This document shows positions 1 to 5,906 of a stretch of 5,906 bases of DNA, one piece after another. Both the position numbers and the translations under genes were made by a program. Positions within the stretch are counted from its first letter, which is position 1. Each line of letters begins with the position of its first letter. The notes beneath the pieces were generated by a model. The model was given only the letters and a program-made list of their open reading frames with translations. It searched no databases and had not been told where the DNA came from. Source of the DNA: an uncultured bacterium (lineage in GTDB: Bacteria > Chloroflexota > Anaerolineae > JACIWP01); NCBI GenBank assembly GCA_903872005.1, contig CAIQJD010000877.1:1-5906 (forward strand), written 5' to 3'.

Positions 1-750
1 CGCGCCTGGCTGGAGCAGCAAGGCATTGACACCTCTGGCATCAGCGAAATCCGCGACGAGTTCACCGCCAGCTTCTTCGTCAGCACCGATCAGGACAACA
101 ACCAGATCGCCAGCTTCTATACCGGCGCGATGAGCAAGGCGCACACCCTCTCCTTCCGCCAGTGGGCCGGCAAACCCGTGGACATTGTCATCATCTCACC
201 CAATGATCCGCAGGCGATGATCAACTACCCTGCCGAGTGCAAAGAACTGGGCATTCCCTACATCTACGATCCCAGCCAGCAGATCATTCGCCTGAGCGGC
301 GAAGAGCTGCGCGCCGGCGCACAAGGGTCGCGCCTGCTCATCACCAACGAATACGAGTGTGAGATGATGAAGAAGAAGACCGGCCTTTCCGACGCCGGCT
401 TGCGCGATCTGACCGAGACGCTCATCATCACCCGCGGCGAGCACGGCTCGACGATTATCAGCCCGGAGGGCGCGTTGGAAATCCCCGCGGTCGCTCCGAC
501 GGCCCTGGTCGAGCCTACCGGCGTCGGCGATGCCTACCGCGCCGGCATCATCAAAGGCATGGTGCATGGTCTACCCTGGGCAATCACCGGCCGCATGGCG
601 AGCCTGGCCGCAACCTACGTGCTGGAACAACAGGGCACGCAGAACCATCGCTATACCCTGGAAGACTTCGAGCGGCGCTACGAGGCCGAATTCGGCCCGA
701 CGCCGGCATTGCGCGCGGCCCTGGCGCGCCGCTGCAGCGCCGGGGAGTGA
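1..750 (+). CDS. PfkB-family kinase, probable adenosine kinase (5' end missing)
   Basis: The reading frame is open from the first base, so the gene starts before the window; 249 codons are visible and roughly the first 50-70 residues of a usual ~310-residue PfkB protein are missing. Visible codons 21-44 (FTASFFVSTD, then NNQIASFYTGAM) resemble the substrate-lid region of ribokinase-fold enzymes. NEYE at codons 116-119 fits the NxxE magnesium/phosphate motif, TRGEHGS at 144-150 fits the nucleotide-binding strand-turn, and PTGVGDAYRAG at 172-182 is the PfkB signature with catalytic-base Asp177. PfkB kinases phosphorylate a sugar or nucleoside hydroxyl using ATP, in the cytoplasm. The assignment to adenosine is an inference from nearby ahcY and metK: AhcY releases adenosine, which must be removed. 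Ribokinase or another sugar kinase remains possible. The stop lies 3 bases before the next gene's GTG, indicating one transcript. Confidence 0.85.
   Translation, partial: RAWLEQQGIDTSGISEIRDEFTASFFVSTDQDNNQIASFYTGAMSKAHTLSFRQWAGKPVDIVIISPNDPQAMINYPAECKELGIPYIYDPSQQIIRLSGEELRAGAQGSRLLITNEYECEMMKKKTGLSDAGLRDLTETLIITRGEHGSTIISPEGALEIPAVAPTALVEPTGVGDAYRAGIIKGMVHGLPWAITGRMASLAATYVLEQQGTQNHRYTLEDFERRYEAEFGPTPALRAALARRCSAGE
742..747 (+). promoter_or_regulatory. Ribosome binding site of the GNAT gene
   Basis: GGGGAG ends six bases before a GTG at 754 and lies inside the last codons of the kinase gene. It supports the GTG as the real start and suggests translational coupling, with ribosomes finishing the kinase reinitiating on the acetyltransferase. 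Confidence 0.55.
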
Positions 751-753
751 GGC

Positions 754-1587
754 GTGGTCGGCGAGCTACGCAACCGTGGGGAGGCCATCAGCGCCGGCGC
801 AACCTGGCAGGGGCGCCGCTTGAGCGACCACTCCGTCATCGAGCGGTTTCTGCTCGCTGACCGTATCTATGCCGCCTATGCCCTGGGCGACCTGGATCCG
901 AAATACATCGAACGGACGCGTTGGTACGGCGCGCAGACGGCCGGCGAGTTGCGTTCCCTGGCCCTGATCTATAGCGGCCTGGAGCCGCCGGCCCTCTTCG
1001 TCATGGGCGATCCGCTGGGGTTGGCGGTCCTCCTGGGCAGCCTGCTCCGTGAGCGCTTCGTCTACGCGACGTTCCTGACCGAGCACCAACGGGCGCTTGA
1101 AGCCCAGTATGTCCTGGGCGAAGTGCGACACATGCGGCGCATGGCGCTGGCACGCGGTCTCTTCCGTCCCGACCATCGCCACGCCACGGAACGCCTGGGG
1201 CCGGCCGTCGCTGCCGAGTTACGCGAGTTGTACGCCCTGGATGGCGGAGGCGCGACCTTCTTCAACGCCGACGAGATGGTGAACGGCGTATTCTATGGGG
1301 TGCGCCGGCGTGGCCGACTCATTGCCGTCGCCGGCACGCACCTGACCGCGCCACAGCAACGCGTCGCTGCTGTCGGAAATGTGTTCACACACCCGGAGCA
1401 TCGCGGACAGGGCTATGCCACTGCATGCGCCAGCCGCGTCAGCGAAGAATTGCTCGGCCACAACATGATGGTCGTGCTGAACGTGCGCTCCGATAACGCG
1501 CCGGCCATCCGGGTCTACCAACGTCTCGGCTACGTCGAGCATGGCCCGTTCCTGGAAGCGCCGGCCACCCGTCGCTCCGCGCCATAG
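754..1587 (+). CDS. GNAT-family N-acetyltransferase, substrate unknown
   Basis: This 277-residue protein carries a GCN5-related acetyltransferase domain in its C-terminal half (about residues 150-265). The acetyl-CoA pyrophosphate-binding motif is RGQGYA at residues 217-222, after the strand GNVFTHPEH; SDNAPAIRVYQRLGY at 246-260 is the typical motif-B region with the conserved Asn and Tyr. The first ~145 residues (including DRIYAAYALGDLDP near residue 36) have no motif I can name and probably form a degenerate GNAT-like or substrate-binding half. No signal peptide or membrane segment is seen, so it is likely cytoplasmic. The GTG start is chosen because it follows GGGGAG at good spacing and is 3 bases past the kinase stop. 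Its place between an adenosine-kinase-like gene and ahcY suggests cotranscription, but the acceptor (small molecule, protein or antibiotic-like amine) cannot be read from sequence. Confidence 0.88.
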   Translation: MVGELRNRGEAISAGATWQGRRLSDHSVIERFLLADRIYAAYALGDLDPKYIERTRWYGAQTAGELRSLALIYSGLEPPALFVMGDPLGLAVLLGSLLRERFVYATFLTEHQRALEAQYVLGEVRHMRRMALARGLFRPDHRHATERLGPAVAAELRELYALDGGGATFFNADEMVNGVFYGVRRRGRLIAVAGTHLTAPQQRVAAVGNVFTHPEHRGQGYATACASRVSEELLGHNMMVVLNVRSDNAPAIRVYQRLGYVEHGPFLEAPATRRSAP

Positions 1588-1601
1588 GACGCCGGACACT
1601 A

Positions 1602-1611
1602 CATGCGCATG
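1602..1611. promoter_or_regulatory. Perfect 10-bp palindrome upstream of ahcY, possible operator
   Basis: CATGCGCATG is its own reverse complement and lies 14 bases after the GNAT stop and 5 bases before a larger hairpin. It could be a dimeric repressor site acting on ahcY-metK, but a 10-bp palindrome can occur by chance and no promoter was recognised beside it. Confidence 0.2.
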
Positions 1612-1615
1612 GTAA

Positions 1616-2968
<1,353 letters not shown>

Positions 2969-3016
2969 TGCCCCGAACGCCGCGACAACGCAAGTCAAGT
3001 AATCAGCGCCTATAGA

Positions 3017-3022
3017 AAGGAG
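3017..3022 (+). promoter_or_regulatory. Ribosome binding site of metK
   Basis: AAGGAG (within AGAAAGGAG) ends 11 bases before the ATG at 3034. The only other nearby ATG, at 3049, has no such sequence at a workable distance, so 3034 is preferred although the spacing is a little long. Confidence 0.65.
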
Positions 3023-3033
3023 CCACCGGAAAA

Positions 3034-4248
3034 ATGACTACCACGTTCATGTCATCGCCCAAGCTCTTCCTCACCTCAGAGTCTGTCACGGAAGGTCACC
3101 CCGACAAGGTATGTGACCAGGTTTCGGATGCCGTCCTCGACGCCATCCTGACCGACGATGCGGATGCCCGTGTCGCCTGCGAATGCTGCGCCACCACCGG
3201 CCTCGTCGTCGTCATGGGCGAAATCACCACCAGCACCTACGTAGACGTTGGCAAGCTGGTGCGCGAAGTCCTGACCGACATCGGCTACACCCGCGCCAAG
3301 TACGGCTTCGACGCCGAAACCTGCGGCGTCATTACTTCCATCAAGGAACAATCGCCGGACATCGCCCTGGGCGTAGACAAGGCCCTGGAAGCCAAGCGCG
3401 GCGAAATGACCGACGATCAGATCGAGGCCATTGGCGCCGGCGATCAAGGCATGATGGTCGGCTTCGCCTGCTCCGAGACGCCGGAATACATGCCCCTCTC
3501 CATCTCGCTGGCCCACCAATTGTGCCGCCGGCTGGCCGAAGTCCGCAAGAACAGGACCCTCCCGTACTTGCGCCCGGATGGCAAGTCGCAAGTCACGGTG
3601 GAGTACCACTACGGCAAGCCGGCGCGCATTGACACCGTCGTCGTCTCGGCGCAACATGATCCCAAAGTGACCCACGACCAGATCGAAGCCGACATCATCG
3701 AGCATGTCGTCAAGCCGGTCATCGGCAACCACCTGCTCGACGACAAGACCAGATACTACATCAATCCCACCGGCCGCTTCGTCACTGGCGGCCCCATGGG
3801 CGACAGTGGCCTGACCGGCCGCAAGATCATCGTGGACAGCTACGGCGGCATCGCCCGGCACGGCGGCGGCTGCTTCTCCGGCAAAGACCCCACCAAGGTG
3901 GATCGCTCCGGCGCGTACGCCGCCCGTTACATCGCCAAGAACCTGGTGGCCGCCGGCCTGGCCGAGCGGGTGGAGCTGCAGATCTCCTACGCCATCGGCG
4001 TGGCCCGCCCCACCTCGGTCAGCGTCGAAACCTTCGGCACCAACAGGGTTCCCGAAGAGAAGATCGTCGAGTTGATCAACAAGCACTTCGACCTGCGGCC
4101 GGCCGCCATCATCCGCGATCTGAACCTGCGCCGCCCCATCTTCCGCGCCACGGCCTCCTACGGCCACTTCGGGCGCAATGACATTGACGCCCCCTGGGAG
4201 CGTCTGGACAAAGTAGCGGCCCTGCGGAAAGAAGCCGGCCTGAGCTGA
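3034..4248 (+). CDS. metK: S-adenosylmethionine synthetase (methionine adenosyltransferase)
   Basis: MetK makes S-adenosylmethionine from methionine and ATP, then hydrolyses the triphosphate; the family works as a cytoplasmic dimer or tetramer needing Mg and K ions. The 404 residues span all three family domains. Visible signatures are [16 protein letters not shown] (14-29, with catalytic His22 and metal ligand Asp24), GAGDQGMM (134-141), [10 protein letters not shown] (179-188), [12 protein letters not shown] (253-264, with Asp257) and the P-loop-like [16 protein letters not shown] (277-292, with Lys284 and Lys288). ASYGHFGR near residue 374 closes the C-terminal domain. The one deviation noted is Cys280 where the signature usually has Ala (GGGAFSGKD). 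The gene follows ahcY by 65 bases on the same strand with no terminator between them, giving an ahcY-metK pair that makes SAM and removes its product SAH. Confidence 0.98.
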   Translation: MTTTFMSSPKLFLTSESVTEGHPDKVCDQVSDAVLDAILTDDADARVACECCATTGLVVVMGEITTSTYVDVGKLVREVLTDIGYTRAKYGFDAETCGVITSIKEQSPDIALGVDKALEAKRGEMTDDQIEAIGAGDQGMMVGFACSETPEYMPLSISLAHQLCRRLAEVRKNRTLPYLRPDGKSQVTVEYHYGKPARIDTVVVSAQHDPKVTHDQIEADIIEHVVKPVIGNHLLDDKTRYYINPTGRFVTGGPMGDSGLTGRKIIVDSYGGIARHGGGCFSGKDPTKVDRSGAYAARYIAKNLVAAGLAERVELQISYAIGVARPTSVSVETFGTNRVPEEKIVELINKHFDLRPAAIIRDLNLRRPIFRATASYGHFGRNDIDAPWERLDKVAALRKEAGLS

Positions 4249-4266
4249 ATTTTCTCTCACACGCAC

Positions 4267-4299
4267 AGACCTGTGAGGTCTTGAAGACCTCACAGGTCT
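4267..4299. terminator. Perfect 16-bp inverted repeat after metK (terminator or dispersed palindrome)
   Basis: AGACCTGTGAGGTCTT (4267-4282) and AAGACCTCACAGGTCT (4284-4299) are exact reverse complements around a single G at 4283. As RNA this folds into a long stem with a tight loop, 18 bases after the metK stop, and the symmetry makes it work on either strand. There is no U tract after it, so it could end the ahcY-metK transcript, protect its 3' end, or be a copy of a dispersed intergenic palindrome. It is less GC-rich than the flanking genes. Confidence 0.6.
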
Positions 4300-4319
4300 A
4301 ACCGACTGTAGTGAACGCG

Positions 4320-5906
4320 ATGCAGATCATCCTGACCCACGAGAACAGCGATTTCGACGCCGTGGCGGCCATGCTGGGCGCGTGGAAGCTCAATGCCGGC
4401 GCGTTGCCCGTCCTGCCGCGCCGGCCCAACCGCAATGTGCGCGACTTCCTCACCCTCTACTGGGACGCGCTCCCTTTCGTCCGCATTGAAGACATGCCGC
4501 GCCAGCCCATCGAGCGCGCCATCCTCGTGGACACCCAGGCATTCTCACCCCTCAAAGGGATGACGCCGGCCACGGCGCTGCACGTCATTGACCATCACCC
4601 GCTGACGCGCAAGCTGGACGCCAACGCCACCGCCCATACCGACGACACCGGCGCGACGACCACCATCCTGGTCGAGAGCATCGCCGAGGCGCGGCTGGCC
4701 GTCACACCCAGCGAAGCCACGCTACTCCTCCTGGGCATCTACGAGGATACCGGCAGCCTGTCCTATCTGACCACCACCTCGCGCGATGTCCGGGCCGCGG
4801 CCTGGCTCCTCGATCAAGGCGCCAACCTCTCGGTGGTCAACGACTTCCTGCACCACCCGATCAGCGAAGAGCAGCGCCGGCTCTACAACCAGTTGATCCA
4901 GGACGCCGAACCGTACCAGTTCGCCGGCCATGCCATCATGGTCGCCTGCGCCTCGGCCGGCGGCCTCGTCGAAGAGATCTCCACCCTGGCCCACAAGCTA
5001 CAAGACCTCTACGATCCCGGCGCGCTCTTCGTCCTGGTGCAAATGGATGGCCACATCCAACTGGTCGCCCGCAGCACGACCGACGCCATTGACGTCTCCA
5101 CCATCGCCGGCGCCTTCGGCGGCGGAGGCCACGGCAAGGCCGCCGCCGCCTTAATCCATGGCGCGACCCTGCGCGGCGTCCATGACCGCCTGGTAGGTCT
5201 GCTGGAACAGCACGTCCGACCCAGCACTACCGTCAGCGAGATCATGTCGCAAGGAGTCAACACATTGGACGCCGGCGCCACGGTCGCTGAAGCCGCGGCG
5301 CTCATGCGCCGGCTGGGCCATGAAGGCTTCCCGGTCATCGAGAAAGGCCGCGTCGTCGGCATCCTCACCCGTCGCGAGATAGACCGCGCCATGCAGCTCA
5401 AGCTCGGAGACGCGCCGGTCAACCTCTACATGACGCCGGGCGAAATCCAGGTGCAACCCGAAGACTCCGTAGAGCAACTGCAGCAGGTGATGACCGAATA
5501 CGGCGTCGGCCAGGTGCCGGTGGTACGCGCCGGCCAACCCATCGGCATCGTCACCCGCACCGATCTCATCAAACTCTGGAGCGCCCCGCAACGCCGGCCC
5601 CCGGCTCCGCCCGACCTTTCGGCGCGCCTCACTCGCGTCCTGCCGCCCCGGCTGGAAGAAGTCCTGCGCCAGGCCGGCCGGCTGGCCGACGAAATGGACT
5701 ACTCTCTCTACGTCGTCGGCGGCTTCGTGCGCGACCTGCTCCTCGACATCCCCAACCTCGACATGGACCTGGTGGTGGAAGGCGAGGCCATCAGGCTGGC
5801 GCGCAAGCTTTGCGGCAAGCTGGGCGGGCGCATCCGATCTCATTCGCGCTTTGGCACCGCCAAATGGCTGCCCGACCCGACAGCGCCGGCCCTGGTCGAG
5901 ATCGGC
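4320..5906 (+). CDS. cca: DHH-CBS-poly(A) polymerase-type tRNA nucleotidyltransferase (3' end beyond window)
   Basis: The frame stays open for 529 codons to the window edge. Residues 1-180 are a DHH phosphoesterase domain: HENSDFDA (7-14, Asp11 and Asp13), VDTQ (70-73), VIDHHP (89-94) and IYEDTGS (140-146). A DHHA1-type domain follows, with GGGGHGKAAAA at 267-277. Two CBS domains lie at about 303-360 and 365-420; such pairs usually bind adenine nucleotides. At 464 the nucleotidyltransferase head begins, with VVGGFVRD (465-472) and metal-binding Asp481 and Asp483 in LDMDLVVEG. Family members add C and A residues to tRNA 3' ends; in some bacteria long DHH/CBS forms do only the A- or CC-adding step, and poly(A) polymerase is another possibility, so specificity is open. 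Full-length relatives are roughly 850-900 residues, so the tRNA-binding part lies outside. The ATG at 4320 is chosen; an in-frame GTG at 4311 is the only alternative because TAA at 4299-4301 closes the frame. Neither start has a clear ribosome binding site. Confidence 0.93.
   Translation, partial: MQIILTHENSDFDAVAAMLGAWKLNAGALPVLPRRPNRNVRDFLTLYWDALPFVRIEDMPRQPIERAILVDTQAFSPLKGMTPATALHVIDHHPLTRKLDANATAHTDDTGATTTILVESIAEARLAVTPSEATLLLLGIYEDTGSLSYLTTTSRDVRAAAWLLDQGANLSVVNDFLHHPISEEQRRLYNQLIQDAEPYQFAGHAIMVACASAGGLVEEISTLAHKLQDLYDPGALFVLVQMDGHIQLVARSTTDAIDVSTIAGAFGGGGHGKAAAALIHGATLRGVHDRLVGLLEQHVRPSTTVSEIMSQGVNTLDAGATVAEAAALMRRLGHEGFPVIEKGRVVGILTRREIDRAMQLKLGDAPVNLYMTPGEIQVQPEDSVEQLQQVMTEYGVGQVPVVRAGQPIGIVTRTDLIKLWSAPQRRPPAPPDLSARLTRVLPPRLEEVLRQAGRLADEMDYSLYVVGGFVRDLLLDIPNLDMDLVVEGEAIRLARKLCGKLGGRIRSHSRFGTAKWLPDPTAPALVEIG

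Noticed and set aside
130..132. ATG as the true start of the kinase gene
   Set aside because: The frame is open upstream to base 1 and those 43 codons continue the PfkB lid region, so the gene simply begins before the window.
530..823. 97-codon frame overlapping the end of the kinase and the start of the GNAT gene
   Set aside because: Low-complexity Arg/Pro/Ala-rich translation in the wrong frame of two recognised genes.
3011..3016. TATAGA as a -10 promoter box for metK
   Set aside because: It would start transcription at or after the ribosome binding site, and no matching -35 box lies at the right distance.
2969..3033. Terminator or separate promoter between ahcY and metK
   Set aside because: No stable inverted repeat or convincing promoter pair was found in these 65 bases; cotranscription is simpler.
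3076..4293. 405-codon open frame on the minus strand opposite metK
   Set aside because: It mirrors metK codon positions, its translation is rich in Gly, Ala, Val and Asp with no recognisable motif, and metK is certain. Long antisense frames are expected in GC-rich genes.
4267..4299. CRISPR repeat unit
   Set aside because: Only one copy is present in the window, with no spacer-repeat periodicity.
5151..5843. 230-codon open frame on the minus strand opposite the CBS and polymerase domains
   Set aside because: Antisense shadow of a well-supported multidomain gene with no recognisable domain of its own.

Overview
The window is a compact, GC-rich stretch with every supported gene on the + strand. 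It looks like chromosomal DNA of a free-living bacterium, most likely from the Chloroflexota (Anaerolineae/Caldilineae-like). That placement is an inference from three things: an archaeal/Thermotoga-type adenosylhomocysteinase, a PfkB kinase with a PTGVGDA-type active site, and a DHH-CBS-polymerase tRNA nucleotidyltransferase. No 16S or other marker is present to confirm it.

Layout: (1) 1-750, the 3' part of a PfkB-family sugar/nucleoside kinase, probably an adenosine kinase, cut by the window edge. (2) 754-1587, a GNAT acetyltransferase of unknown substrate that starts with GTG three bases after the kinase stop. (3) 1588-1699, a 112-bp gap with a 10-bp palindrome and a strong GC-rich hairpin. 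(4) 1700-2968, ahcY, adenosylhomocysteinase, with a GTG start. (5) 2969-3033, a 65-bp gap that carries the metK ribosome binding site. (6) 3034-4248, metK, S-adenosylmethionine synthetase. (7) 4249-4319, a 71-bp gap with a perfect 16-bp inverted repeat. (8) 4320-5906, the first 529 codons of a multidomain DHH-CBS-CBS-poly(A)-polymerase-type tRNA nucleotidyltransferase that runs off the right edge. No gap exceeds 300 bases.

The first part reads as a methyl-cycle cluster. MetK makes SAM from methionine and ATP. Methyltransferases elsewhere turn SAM into S-adenosylhomocysteine (SAH), AhcY splits SAH into homocysteine and adenosine, and the kinase would trap adenosine as AMP and pull the reversible AhcY reaction forward. 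The GNAT sits inside this set without an obvious role. The tRNA-maturation gene after the palindrome is probably a separate transcription unit.

I found no mobile element, CRISPR array, RNA gene or recognised riboswitch. The least expected signals are frame-independent enrichment of the hexamer GCCGGC, the perfect palindrome after metK, the hairpin upstream of ahcY, a Ser in place of the third Gly of the AhcY NAD-binding motif, and the GNAT placed within the SAM-cycle genes. I do not see a clearly new biological system here.
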